A stretch of DNA of 64,000 nt. It comes from UBA4744 sp963707435 (GTDB lineage Bacteria; Actinomycetota; Acidimicrobiia; Spongiisociales; UBA4744). The stretch covers positions 372,001 through 436,000 of the forward strand of contig CAVPPF010000005.1 in the NCBI GenBank assembly GCA_963707435.1. Reading direction: 5' to 3'. Positions 21,101-33,411 of the stretch are shown in pieces. Made by a program: the position numbers and the translations under genes. The notes beneath the pieces were generated by a model. That model had not been told where the DNA came from and ran no database searches. It saw only the letters and a program-made list of their open reading frames with translations. Each line of letters begins with the position of its first letter. The stretch's first letter is position 1.

Positions 21101-24100
21101 GGAGCCGCTTCGTACACCGGAGGCGACGACGGCGACAACCTCCTCGAAGTCGGCGAAACCTGGACCTACCAAGCCACCCACACTGTCGGACTCGGCGACC
21201 CGGACCCCCTCGACAACACCGTCACCGTCTCCGGCACCGACGCCGATGGAGACCCCGTGGCCGACGCCACCGACACCCACAGCTTGGACATCGACTATGA
21301 GCCTGTTCTCGACGTCACCAAGGCCGGACCTGCCACGGCAGATGTCGGCGACACGGTCACCTATACGTTCCAGGTGTTCCACGACGGGACCAGCGACGGC
21401 TCACCGGTCGCCAACGTGTTGGTCACGGACGACATCGCTGGTACCGCGACCTATGTGTCCGGCGACAATGGCAACGGATTGCTCGAAGGGACCGAGATCT
21501 GGTTCTTCTCGGCCACCCACACCATCACCCTCACCGACCCCGACCCACTGAGCAACACTGTCACGGTTGCGGGAGATGACAGAGATGGGGACCCGATCAC
21601 GCCTCCGACGGACGGTCATTCGCTCGATATCGACTACGCCCCTGCCCTGGATGTAGTGAAGTCGGGACCTGCCACGGCTGATGTCGGTGACACGGTCACG
21701 TACACCTTCTCGGTCACCAACGACAACGTCACCGGCGACGGGTCACCCATCACCATCACTGGTGTCACCGACGATGTGGCCGGAGCCGCTTCGTTCACCG
21801 GAGGCGACGACGGCGACAACCTCCTCGAAGTCGGCGAAACCTGGACCTACCAAGCCACCCACACGGTCGGACTCGGCGACCCGGACCCCCTCGACAACAC
21901 CGTCACCGTCACCGGAACCGACCAGGACGGCGACCCCGTCCCCGACGCCACCGACACCCACAGCCTCGACATCGACTACGGTCCTGCCCTGGCGGTCGCC
22001 AAGTCCGGACCTGCCACCGCCAACGTGGGTGACACGGTCACCTACACCTTCTCGGTCGCCAACGACAACGTGGCGGGAGACGGGTCACCGATCACCGTCA
22101 CCTCGGTCACCGACGACAACGCCGGGGCGGCTTCGTTCACCGGCGGCGACGACGGGGACAACCTGTTGGAGGTCGGTGAAACTTGGACCTACGAGGCGAC
22201 CCACACGGTTGGGCTGGGCGACTCGGACCCACTGGTCAACACCGTCACCGTCACCGGCACCGACCAGGACGGCGACCCCGTAGCCGACGCCACCGACACC
22301 CACAGCTTGGACATTGACTACGCCCCGGAGATCGATGTGGTGAAGTCGGGGCCGGCTACCGCAGACGTGGGTGACACGGTCACCTACACGTTCTCGGTCA
22401 CCAACGACAACGTGGCCGGCGACGGATCCCCCATGACCGTCACCGGTGTCACCGACGATGTGGCCGGAGCCGCTTCGTACACCGGAGGCGACGACGGCGA
22501 CAACCTCCTCGAAGTCGGCGAAACCTGGACCTACCAAGCCACCCACACTGTCGGACTCGGCGACCCGGACCCCCTCGACAACACCGTCACCGTCTCCGGC
22601 ACCGACGCCGATGGAGACCCCGTGGCCGACGCCACCGACACCCACAGCTTGGACATCGACTATGAGCCTGTTCTCGACGTCACCAAGGCCGGACCTGCCA
22701 CCGCCAACCTCGGTGACACCCTCACCTACACATTCTCGGTCACCAACGACAACGCCGCAGGCGACGGATCCCCCATCACCGTCACCGGTGTCACCGACGA
22801 TGTGGCCGGAGCCGCTTCGTACACCGGAGGCGATGACGGTGACAACCTGCTCGAAGTCGGCGAAACCTGGACCTACCAGGCGTCACACACGGTGACACTG
22901 TCGGATCCCGACCCGCTCCTCAATACGGTCACCGTCTCCGGCACCGACCAGGACGGCGACCCCGTCCCCGACGCCACCGACACCCATTCACTTGACATCG
23001 ACTACGCCCCGGAAATCGATGTAGTGAAGTCGGGGCCGGTTACCGCAGATGTTGGCGATACCGTCACCTACACATTCGCCGTGACCAACGACAACGTCAC
23101 CGGAGACGGATCCCCCATCACCATCACCGGCGTCACCGACGACATCGCCGGAGCCGCCACCTATCAATCAGGCGACGACGGCGACAACCTCCTCGAAGTC
23201 GGTGAAACCTGGACCTACCAGGCATCACACACGGTGACACTGTCGGATCCCGACCCGCTCCTCAATACGGTCACCGTCACCGGCACCGACCAGGACGGCG
23301 ACCCCGTCCCCGACGCCACCGACACCCACAGCCTCGACCTCGACTACGGTCCTGCCCTGGCGGTCGCCAAGTCCGGACCTGCCACCGCCAACGTGGGTGA
23401 CACGGTGACGTACACGTTCGCAGTCACCAACGACAACGTCGCCGGAGACGGATCCCCCATCACCATCACCGGCGTCACCGACGATATCGCCGGAGCAGCC
23501 TCGTACACCGGTGGCGATGACGGCGACAACCTCCTCGAAGTCGGCGAAACCTGGACCTACACGGTGTCGTACACCATCCAGCCAATCGACCCGGATCCCC
23601 TCGCCAACACCGTCACCGTCACCGGAACCGACCAGGACGGTGGAACGGTCACGGCCACCGACGGCCATTCGTTGGATGTCGAATTCGTTCCGGCAATGGG
23701 GGTCGTCAAGTCCGGTCCAGCTAGTGCAAGTGTTGGGGACACGGTCACCTTCACCTTCACCGTCACCAATGACAACGTCACCGGAGACGGCTCACCCATC
23801 ACCATCACCGGCGTCACCGACGACATCGCCGGAGCCGCCACCTACCAATCCGGCGATGACGGGGACAACCTCCTCGAAGTCGGCGAAACCTGGACCTACC
23901 AAGCCACCCACACGACGACGCTGACCGACCCGGACCCGTTGGTAAACACGGTCACCGTCACCGGCACCGATGCCGATGGAGACGCAGTCACTCCCGCAAC
24001 CGACACCCACAGCCTCGACATCGACTACGACCCAGAGATCGATGTGGTGAAGTCGGGGTCGGCTACCGCAAACGTGGGTGACACGGTCACGTACTCGTTT

Positions 24101-27100
24101 GCGGTCACCAACGAAAACGTCATCGGGGACGGGTCACCAATTTCGGTCACTTCGGTCACCGACGACATCGCCGGAGCCGCCACCTACGTTTCCGGGGACG
24201 ACGGCGACAACCTTCTCGAGGTCGGCGAAACATGGACCTACCAAGCCACTCACACGGTCGGGCTCGGGGATGCGGATCCGCTGGTCAACACAGTCACGGT
24301 CACCGGAACCGACCAGGACGGCGACCCCGTCACCCCCGTCACCGACTCCCACTCCACCGACGTCGACTTCAACCCTCAACTCAACATCACTAAGGGGGGT
24401 CCGGCGAATGCCAATGTGGGTGACACACTCACATTCACGTTCCTCGTGTTCCACGATGGAACGAGTGATGGGTCACCGGTCTACTCCGTCTCGGTCACCG
24501 ACGACGTGGCTGGTAGCGCCACCTACGTGTCCGGCGATGACGGCGACGGGATCCTGCAGGCCAGCGAAATCTGGGCCTACTCCGTCACCTACACCGTTCA
24601 GCCGACCGACTCCGATCCGCTGATCAACACCGCCACCGTGACCGGCACCGATGCCGACGGAGATCCGATCACCCCTGCCACCGATACCCACTCCACCAAC
24701 CTCGACTATGCCCCCGCCATGAGTGTGGCAAAGAGCGGGCCGGCCACCGCCAACCTCGGCGACACAGTCGCCTACACGTTCTCGGTCACCAACGACAACG
24801 TCACCGGGGACGGATCCCCCATCACCGTCACCGGCGTGACCGACGACATCGCCGGAGCTGCCACCTACCAGTCCGGCGACGACGGCGACAACCTGCTCGA
24901 GGTCGGCGAAACCTGGACCTACCAGGCGTCACACACCATCACCCTGTCGGACCCCGACCCGCTGATCAACACCGTGACCGTCACCGGCACCGACCAGGAC
25001 GGCGACCTGGTCGCCAACGCCACCGACAGTCACACGCTCGACATCGGATTCACCCCCGCCATCGACGTGGTCAAGAGCGGACCGGCCGGCGCCAGCGTGG
25101 GCGATACGGTGACCTATACCTTCTCGGTCACCAACGACAACGCCACCGGGGACGGATCGCCCATCGCCATCGGCTCCGTCACCGACGACATCGCCGGAGC
25201 AGCCTCGTTCACCGGCGGTGACGATGGCGACAACCTCCTCGAAGTCGGCGAAACCTGGACCTACCAGGCCACCCACACGATCCACCCGTCCGACCCCGAC
25301 CCGCTGGTCAACACCGTCACCGTCACCGGCACCGACCAGGACGGCGACCCAGTCGCCGACGCCAGCGACGGCCACTCAACAGGCATTGACTATGCCCCTG
25401 CTCTCGACGTCGTGAAGTCAGGGCCGGCCACCGCCAACGTGGGCGACACCGTCACCTACTCCTTCGAGGTCACCAACGACAACGCAGCGGGCGACGGGTC
25501 GCCGATCACAGTTGCCTCAGTAACGGATGACATCGCCGGCGCCGCCACCTACCAATCAGGCGACGACGGCGACAACCTCCTCGAAGTCGGCGAAACCTGG
25601 ACCTACCAGGCCACCCACACCATCACCCTGTCGGACCCCGACCCGCTGATCAACACGGTCACCGTCACCGGAACCGACCAGGACGGAGACCCCGTTCCGG
25701 ACGCCACCGACACCCACTCCACCGCCCTCGACTATGGACCTGGGCTGGATGTGGTCAAGTCCGGACCCGCCACCGCCAACGTGGGCAGCACTGTCACCTA
25801 CACGTTCGCCGTGACGAACGACGGTGTTGTCGGGGATGGCTCACCGATCACCGTCACTTCAGTAACCGACGATGTGGCAGGTGCCGGCACATATCTGGCT
25901 GGTGATGACGGCGACAACCTCCTCGAAGTCGGCGAAACCTGGACCTACCAGGCCACCCACACGGTCGGACTCGGCGACCCGGATCCACTGGTCAACACCG
26001 TCACCGTCACCGGCAACCGACCAGGACGGAGACCCCGTCCCCGACGCCACCGACACCCACTCCACCGACGTCGATTTCGGGCCGGTCCTCGATGTGACCA
26101 AGTCCGGGCCGGCTTCGGCGGCGATCGGCGACACCGTGACGTACACCTTCTCGGTCACCAACGAAAACGTGACCGGAGACGGCTCACCCATCACCATCAC
26201 CTCGGTCACCGACGACATCGCCGGAGCAGCCACCTACCAATCCGGCGATGACGGGGACAACTTCCTCGAAGTCGGCGAAACCTGGACCTACCAGGCCACC
26301 CACACGGTCGGACTCGGCGACCCGGATCCGCTGGTCAACACGGTGACCGTCACGGGCACCGATGCTGACGGGGACCCGATCACCCCCGCCACCGACACCC
26401 ACAGCCTGGACATCGGTTTCGCCCCGGTCCTCGATGTGACCAAGTCCGGGCCGGCCACCGCAGATGTGGGCGACACCGTCACCTACGCGTTTGCCGTGAC
26501 CAACGACAACGTGGCCGGAGACGGCTCACCCATCACCATCACCTCGGTCACCGACGACGTCGCCGGAGCAGCCACCTACCAATCCGGCGATGACGGGGAC
26601 AACCTCCTCGAAGTCGGCGAAACCTGGACCTACCAAGCCACCTACACCATCCAGGCCACCGACCCGGATCCGCTCACCAACACCGTGACCGCCACCGGAA
26701 CCGACCAGGACGGAGACCCCGTCCCAGACGCCACCGACACCCACTCCACCGACGTGGGCTACGCACCGGCTCTCGACGTGGTCAAGTCCGGTCCGGCCAT
26801 GGCGGCAGTCGGGGAAACGGTCACCTACACGTTCGCGATCACCAACGACAACGTGGCCGGAGACGGCTCACCCGTCACCATCACCGGAGTCACCGACGAT
26901 GTCGCCGGAGCGGCCACCTACCAATCCGGCGACGACGGCGACAACCTCCTCGAAGTCGGCGAAACCTGGACCTACCAAGCCACCCACACCATCACCCTGT
27001 CGGACCCCGACCCGCTCACCAACACCGTCACCGCCACCGGCACCGACCAGGACGGCGACCCGGTGCCCGACGCCACCGACGCCCACGTCACGGACCTAAT

Positions 27101-30100
27101 CAATCCGAGCATCGCCATCAGCAAGACCCCGGACCTGCAGACCGTCGTCACCGGCGGAACCGCCACGTTCACCGTCACGGTCACCAACACGGGGGACAGC
27201 ACCCTGGCCGGTATCACCGTCACCGACCCGCTGGCACCCGACTGTGACCGTTCGCTGGGCGACTTCGGCCCGGGCGCCTCCATCACCTACACCTGCACGC
27301 TCTCCGGAGTGGCTGCCGACTTCACCAACACGGCCACGACAGCCGGGACCGACCTGCTGGGCAACCCGGTGACGGACTCCGACACGGCCGACGTCACCGT
27401 GCTGATCCCGACGATCGACATCCAGAAGACCCCGGATCTGCAGACCATCGCCCTGAACGGAGATGCGACCTTCACGATCACCGTGACCAACACCGGACCG
27501 GTCGACCTCACCAATGTCGCCGTCGCCGATCCGCTCGCCCCCACGTGTGACTCGACCATCGGTGACCTGGCCGCCGGCGCGTCGACTTCGTACGCCTGCA
27601 CGCTCGCCGGGGTGACGGCCGACTTCACCAACACCGCCACCGTCACCGGGGACGATCCACTCGGTAACCCAGTCTCGGACAGTGACGACGCCGTCGTCGA
27701 CGTCATTGCTCCGGCCATCGAGATCCAGAAGACCCCCGACGTCCAGAACGCGGTCAGCGGGGCTGACGCCACCTTCACCATCTCGGTGATCAACAGCGGC
27801 GACACCAACTTGACCAACGTGGTCGTCTCGGATCCGCTCGTTCCGGCCTGCGACGCCACTATCGGCGATCTGGCCGCCGGAGCGTCGACGTCGTACGTAT
27901 GCTCACTGGCCGGGGTGACGGCCGACTTCACCAACACCGCCACGGCAACCGGGTCAGACCTGCTGGGCAATCCCGTGACCGACACCGACACTGCCCAGGT
28001 GAACGTGCTGATCGGCTCGATCGAGATCCAGAAGACCCCCGACAGCCAGCTGGTGCCTTACGGCGGTGACGCCGACTTCACAATCGCTGTGACCAACACC
28101 GGACCGATCGACCTCACCAACGTGACCGTCACCGATCCGCTGGCTCCCGCCTGCGACAACGCCATCGGTGACCTGCCGTCTGGAACGACCGTCACCTATG
28201 GGTGCACCATGCCGGGTGTGCTGGCCGATGTGACCAACGTCGCCACAGTGAATGCCAACGACACTGCGGGCAACCCCTACACGGGCACGGACGACGCCGA
28301 CGTCACCATCGTCACCCCGGTCGTCGAAATCGAAAAGACGCCGGATCTGCAGACAATCCTGACCGGCGGAGACGCAACGTTCACCATCACCGTGAGCAAC
28401 AACGGGGATGTCGATCTCAGCAACGTCGCCGTTTCCGATCCCTTGGCTCCCAACTGCGACAACGCCATCGGTGACCTGACTGCCGGGGCGTCGACGTCGT
28501 ATGCCTGCACGCTCACCGGAGTGGCAGCCGACTTCACCAACACCGCTACCGTGACCGCCGAGGATCCCTTCGGCAATCCTCTCACCGACAGCGACACGGC
28601 CGATATCGATGTGATCGACCCGGGCGTCGAGATCCAGAAGACACCCGACACCCAAACCATCTTGTCCGGTGACGATGCCCACGTTCACCATCACCGTGAC
28701 CAACACCGGCGATGTACTACTCACCGGCGTGACGGTCACAGATCCGCTCGCTTCTGACTGCGATGCCCTCATCGGCGACATGGCCATCGGCACAACGACC
28801 TCCTATTCGTGCACGATGACGGCCGTCGCCGAGGATGTTGGTGAACATCGCCTCGGTGACGGCCGGAGATCCGCTCGGCAATCCTCATACGGACTCCGAT
28901 GATGCCGCCGTGGACGTCGTCAACCCGGCGGTTGCCATCGAGCAAGACCCCGGACCTGCAGACCGTCGTCACCGGCGGGGACGCAACGTTCACCATCACC
29001 GTCACCAACACCGGAGACACCCACCTCACCGACGTCACGGTCGTCGACCCGCAGGCCCCGGCCTGTGACACCGTCGTGGCCAGTCTCGACGCCGGCGACT
29101 CTTACACCTACAGTTGCGATGAGTCCGGTGTGGTAGCCGATTTCACCAACTCCGCATCGGTGAGTGCGACAGATCCGATCGGCAACCCCGTGGACGTCGA
29201 CACCGCCCAGGTCAACGTGATCAAGCCGTCCATCGAGATCCAGAAGATCCCCGACCTCCAGACCATCCCGGTCGGCGGCGATGCCACGTTCACCATCACG
29301 GTCACCAACACCGGACCCGTGGCCTTCACCGACGTGGCGGTCAGCGATCCACTCGCTCCCGATTGCGACAACACGATCGGTGATCTGGCGATCGGCGCCT
29401 CGGTCACGTACTCGTGCACCATGCCAGGACTGCTGGCGGACATCGTGAATACGGCCACGGTGAATGGCGACGATCCGATCGGCAACCCGTGGACCGACAG
29501 CGATACCGCCGATGTCGATGTGATCGCCCCCGACATTCAGATCGACAAGACGCCGGACAATCAGAGTGTCCCGCTAGGTGACACCGCTACCTTCACCATC
29601 ACGGTGACCAACACCGGTGACGTAGACTCTGTCCAATGTCACGGTGACCGATCCGCTGGCTCCCGGTTGTGACGCATCGTCGGTGACCTGGCTTCTGGCA
29701 CGTCCACTTCCTATGTCTGCACCCTCACCGGAGTGATCGCCGATTTCACCAACACCGCCACCGTCACCGCCAACGACCCCCTCGGCGGCGTCACCGACAC
29801 CGACACCGCCGACGTCAACGTGATCCTCCCGTCGATCGAGATCCAAAGACCCCCGACAACCAGACCGTGATCACCGGCGGCGACGCCACCTTCACCATCA
29901 CCGTCACCAACACCGGACCCGTCGCCTCACCGACGTCACCGTGCCGACCCGCTCGCCCCGGCCTGCGACGCCACCTGCCGGCGACCTGGCCATCGGCGCC
30001 ACCACCCCTACGCTGCACCCTCACCGGTGACTGCCGACTTCACCAACACCGCCACCGTCACCGCCGATGACCCGCTCGGCGGCGCCGTCACCGACACCGA

Positions 30101-31687
30101 CACCGCCGACGTCAACGTCCTCCACCCCTCCATCTAATCCAAAAGACCCCCGACAACCAGCCGTCATCCCGGCGGCGACACGCCACCTTCACCATCACCG
30201 TCACCAACACCGGACCCGTCGCCCTGGCCAACGTCACCGCCGACCCGCTCACCCCCCCTGCGACGACACCATCGGCGACCTGGCAGTCGGGCCACCACAC
30301 CTATGTCTGCACCCTCACCGGGGTGACCGCCGACTTCACCAACACGCCACCGTCACCGGCATCGACCCCCTCGGCGGCGCGTCACCGACACCGACACCGC
30401 CGACGTCACCGTCATCGCTCCCCACGATCGAGATCCAGAAGACACCCGACAACCAAATCTGTGACACCGGGGCGACGCCACCTTCACCATCACCGTCACC
30501 AACACCGGACGCCGTCGCCCTGACCAACGTCACCGAGCCGACCGCTGGCCCCCGCCTGCGACGCCACCGATCGGCGACCTCGCCACCGGCGCCACCACCG
30601 CCAATGCCAGCACGATCACCGACGTGACCCCCGACCCCAACGGACCGCCACCGACACCTACAACTACCCCCTCGGCGGCGCCCTCTGCGACACCGCCACC
30701 GTCACCATCACCGTGACCGCTGCAGGCGCAAACACCAACCCGAGCGCGGCCGATGATGCAGCGACGACTCCCGAGGACGCGGCTGTGGGCATCAGTCCGC
30801 TGACCAACGACACCGACGCCGACGGTGACACCCTCACCATCCATTCGGTCACTCAACCGGCCAACGGCACCGTCGTCGACAACGGCGACGGAACCATCAC
30901 CTATACCCCCGACCCCAACTACTCGGGGACCGACAACTTCACCTACACCATCTCCGACGGGAACGGCGGCACCGCCACGGCCACCGTCACCGTGAACGTC
31001 ACTCCGGTCAACGACGCACCGGTCGCGATCGATGATGCAGCATTCACCGGACCCGGAACGCCGGTCGTCATACCGGTGCTCGGGAACGACACCGACGCCG
31101 ACGGTGACCCCCTCACCGTGGCTTCGGCGACTGCACCGACCAACGGAACGGTAACGATCAACCCGGATGGGACCATCACCTACACCCCCAACACCGGCTA
31201 CAGCGGAATCGACACGTTCACCTATGTCGTGTCCGACGGGAACGGCAGCACTTCCACCGCCACCGTGACGGTCGAGGTCGGCGTCGCCAATAATCCACCG
31301 ACCTTCACGAGCAATCCCGCCAATACCTCTCAAACAGTCGAGGTCGGAGGCACACTGCTTCCGCTGACAGGACTCGATCCGGACGGCGACACCTACAGCT
31401 TCATCCTGTCGGCCGGCTCTCTCCCACCCGGAGTCACCCTCAATCCCGACGGCACCTTCAGCGGTTCACCGACCAGCCCCGGGACCTTCACCGCCACCAT
31501 CACTATCTGCGACAGCTACTGGTCTCGTGCTCGAGCGGAGTCCTAACGATCCAGGTAGTCGCTCCCGGCGCACTCCCCTACACCGGCGTCGACTTCCGGC
31601 GCTCTGGCCGTCGTGGGAATGCTGATGCTGTTGATGGGCGGTTCGCTCGTCGCGGCTTCACATCGACGGCGCGAACGGGGCATCTAG
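18158..31687 (+). CDS. Giant LPXTG-type wall protein B with P-domain and ~32 tandem domains (many frameshifts)
   Basis: About 4,500 residues. ATG at 18158 is chosen (GTG at 18116 is possible). The signal peptide has the core VVAVAQVLAFLLGSIPTLVA and a likely cut after PALA. In order: a DUF6923/DUF4394-like propeller region (residues about 60-280), an SdrD-B-like domain (SGTVFNDLDSSGGQG), a DUF11 domain, and a P-type proprotein-convertase-like domain (DVDLGFNADHTYRGDIRLRL, about 19620-20010). Then come 20 DUF7507-like repeats, 12 DUF11-like repeats, two Ig/cadherin-like domains (LGNDTDADGDPLTV) and a putative Ig domain. The C-terminus has LPYTG, a hydrophobic run (MLMLLMGGSLVAAS) and HRRRERGI: a complete sortase signal, split by a frameshift near 31605. 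Other breaks are near 26014, 28679, 28840, 28942, 29627, densely at 29650-30710, and near 31520. An adhesin or S-layer-like role is inferred. No sortase gene is in this window. Confidence 0.85.
20291..21336 (+). repeat. Exact 1,046-bp duplication, copy 1
   Basis: Compared line by line with 21656-22701, this stretch looks identical; the offset is 1,365 bp (455 codons, four repeat units). Differences flank it on both sides, for example at 20290/21655 and 21337/22702. Confidence 0.85.
21656..22701 (+). repeat. Exact 1,046-bp duplication, copy 2
   Basis: Second copy of the block at 20291-21336. It covers three ~114-residue repeats and the start of a fourth, in phase, so the reading frame is kept. 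Confidence 0.85.
27096..30710 (+). repeat. Twelve tandem ~100-residue DUF11-like repeats in protein B
   Basis: Units begin I.I.KTPD.QTV..G.ATFTITVTNTG and contain VTDPLAP.CD..IGDLA.G.STSY.CTL.GV.ADFTNTATV. Their starts lie near 27109, 27409, 27712, 28015, 28318, 28621, 28924, 29227, 29530, 29830, 30125 and 30420. Each carries one conserved Cys pair (CD and YxC). From about 29620 onward, nearly every unit is broken by one or more single-base indels. Confidence 0.85.
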
Positions 31688-31692
31688 GCAAA

Positions 31693-31730
31693 CGAGGAGG
31701 GCGCCGCCGAAGCGACGCCCTCCTCGATTG
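31693..31730. terminator. Bidirectional intrinsic terminator between protein B and uracil permease
   Basis: The perfect 10-bp stem GAGGAGGGCG (31694-31703) / CGCCCTCCTC (31716-31725) has a 12-base loop. It lies between the convergent stop codons of B (31687) and the permease (31743). T-containing tails follow on both strands (GATTGTGTTG and GTTTGCC). Confidence 0.75.
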
Positions 31731-31742
31731 TGTTGACGTTGG

Positions 31743-32993
31743 CTATGCAGCTTTTTCGGCTGCCTCTTCGTACTCGGGCTCGTCGATGGCATTGGGCAGG
31801 ATCACGTTGGCGACTACGCCAACCACCGCTGCCAGGGCGAGACCCGAAACGGAGACGTCGCCGATCTGAATCGGCGAATCGAGGCCGCTCACTCCCAGAC
31901 CGAAGACCAGGATGAGGGCTGCCACGATCAGGTTGCGGCTCTGGGTGAAGTCCACACCAGCGTCCGTCAGAACTCGGAGACCGATCGAAGCGATCATGCC
32001 GAAGAGCACGATCGAGATACCACCGAGAACCGGCACCGGAACGGTCTGCAGCAGTCCGCCGAACTTCGGGATGAAGCCCAGCAGAATCGCAAACCCGGCA
32101 CCGATGCGGAGTACGCGAGGGTCGTAGACCTTGGTGACGGCCAGCACACCCGTGTTCTCCGAGTAGGTGGTGTTGGGCGGTCCACCGATGAGCCCGGCGA
32201 ACAGCGTTGCGAGCCCGTCGCCCAGCAGCGTCCGGTTGACACCAGGGTTGTCGAAGAAGTCCTTCCCGACCACCCGGCCGTTGGTGAGGATATCGCCCAC
32301 ATGCTCGATCATCGTCACGAACGCCACCGGAGCGATCAGCCACACGGCACCAAAGTCGAACTCGCCTCCGCCAAAGACCCCACCGAAATCGGGCCAAGCC
32401 AGCCACTTCGCATCATTGAATGCTGCGAAGTCAACTTGACCGAAGATGATGGAGACGACGTAGCCGACGATGAAGCCGGTCAGGATCGGGAGCATCTTGA
32501 AGATGCCCCGGAACCAGATCGATGCCACGATTACCGCCGCCAGGGTCACCAGAGCCAGCCACCAGTTTCCTTGTGCCTGGCTAATGGCCACCGGGGCCAG
32601 CGTGATGCCGATCACCGCGATGATCGGTCCTGTCACAATCGCCGGGAAGAGCGCCCGGATCTTGTGGGTGCCGTCCGGGATCACCGTGACCAGGAACGAC
32701 ACGATCAGGTACACAACTCCGGCGCCGACAATGCCAACCCCGATGCTCACGAGGCTGTAACCCTCGGCCTGGGCCAGACCGATCGGTGCGATAAACGCAA
32801 ACGACGAGCCCAGGAACACCGGCACAATGCCCTTGGTCACCAGATGGAACAGCATTGTGCCGATCCCGGCTGAGAGCAGCGCAAGGCTCGGGCTCAGTCC
32901 AAGGATCAACGGCACCAGCACCGTGGCACCGAACATCGCCACCGTGTGCTGCAAACCGAGTACTACCCGGCGTTCGACAGCAATATCATCCAT
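31743..32993 (-). CDS. uraA: Uracil/xanthine permease, NCS2 family
   Basis: Proton-coupled uptake of uracil or another nucleobase. It has 416 residues and about 14 hydrophobic segments, normal for UraA-type NCS2 proteins. Family motifs include VLGLQHTVAMFGATVLVPLILG at the N-terminus (residues 10-31), FLGSSFAFIAP, AIVTGPIIAVIGITLAPVA, the TM8 substrate motif APVAFVTMIEHVGDI (with the conserved Glu of this family) and the TM10 signature GGPPNTTYSENTGVLAVTK. The ATG at 32993 is chosen because AGGAGGGGAG lies 8-10 bases upstream; an in-frame start eight codons further upstream is possible. A hairpin with a TTTT tail lies just before the ribosome-binding site and may attenuate transcription. It is convergent with protein B. 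Confidence 0.93.
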   Translation of the reverse strand: MDDIAVERRVVLGLQHTVAMFGATVLVPLILGLSPSLALLSAGIGTMLFHLVTKGIVPVFLGSSFAFIAPIGLAQAEGYSLVSIGVGIVGAGVVYLIVSFLVTVIPDGTHKIRALFPAIVTGPIIAVIGITLAPVAISQAQGNWWLALVTLAAVIVASIWFRGIFKMLPILTGFIVGYVVSIIFGQVDFAAFNDAKWLAWPDFGGVFGGGEFDFGAVWLIAPVAFVTMIEHVGDILTNGRVVGKDFFDNPGVNRTLLGDGLATLFAGLIGGPPNTTYSENTGVLAVTKVYDPRVLRIGAGFAILLGFIPKFGGLLQTVPVPVLGGISIVLFGMIASIGLRVLTDAGVDFTQSRNLIVAALILVFGLGVSGLDSPIQIGDVSVSGLALAAVVGVVANVILPNAIDEPEYEEAAEKAA

Positions 32994-33014
32994 CCCCACT
33001 CCCCTCCTGAACGA

Positions 33015-33036
33015 CAAAAGCCGCCAAGAAGGCGGC
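33015..33036 (-). promoter_or_regulatory. Hairpin with T-tract in the uracil permease leader (possible attenuator)
   Basis: On the minus strand a perfect GCCGCC-TTCTT-GGCGGC hairpin is followed at once by TTTTG, just upstream of the AGGAGGGG ribosome-binding site. Terminator-like hairpins in nucleobase-permease leaders often mediate attenuation, for example with PyrR. I see no clear PyrR-binding loop, so the mechanism is open. Confidence 0.5.
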
Positions 33037-33411
33037 CCGTTTCACATGTCCGTTGGAAAGACGGTCATTGTCTACGGAAGCTAGTCGTTCACGAACGCGC
33101 AATTCAAATGGGAGAGGGTCCCAATGGTTGGCCCAAAAGGCCCTAGTTGGGAAGGAGTATCCAGTTTCCAGTTTCCAGTTTCCAGATCTCAGTATCCAGT
33201 TCCCACCCTCTCCGCTCCGCCGCCCATCGGCGGCTACGCGCCTCTCCCGCGAGCGGGAGAGGCCAGCAGGCAGGGGAATTTGTTCCCCCTCCCGCCCGCG
33301 GGAGGGGGTCAGGGGGAGGGTGGCACACCCACCCGGGTCCCACCCTCACCGGGGGAGGCCAGCACACCCAGACGGGACCGCTGGGCTGACCGCTCGAAGC
33401 TGATCGCTCTT
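33037..33411. repeat. 375-bp non-coding gap with heptamers and nested REP-like palindromes
   Basis: I see no gene here. It holds the permease leader/promoter side, the heptamer tract CCAGTTT x3 plus CCAG (33161-33185, the complement of the AAACTGG tract at 16357), and two perfect 10-bp hairpins. The hairpins are GCCTCTCCCG/CGGGAGAGGC (33240-33263) and CCCCCTCCCG/CGGGAGGGGG (33285-33308). A further GGGTGGCACACCCACCC palindrome-like patch and more G-rich sequence follow. Open frames across it are artefacts of GC content. Confidence 0.7.

Larger units (their letters stand above)
20280..27095 (+). repeat. Twenty tandem ~114-residue DUF7507-like repeats in protein B
   Basis: Each repeat starts near V.KSGPATA.VGDTVTYTFSV and contains the segments GDGSPITITGVTDD and GDDGDNLLEVGETWTYQATH. 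It ends with NTVTVTGTDQDGDPV..ATDTHS. Starts are about 342 bp apart (near 20285, 20627, 20970 and so on to 26776). Repeats 4 and 13 carry a variant FQVFHDGTSDGSPV-type core. The Asp-rich GDDGDN loop suggests Ca2+ binding, as inferred for related adhesin repeats. Confidence 0.9.

Noticed and set aside
28600..31600. Programmed frameshifting in protein B
   Set aside because: No slippery heptamer with a downstream structure recurs at the break points, and the breaks are too many and irregular.
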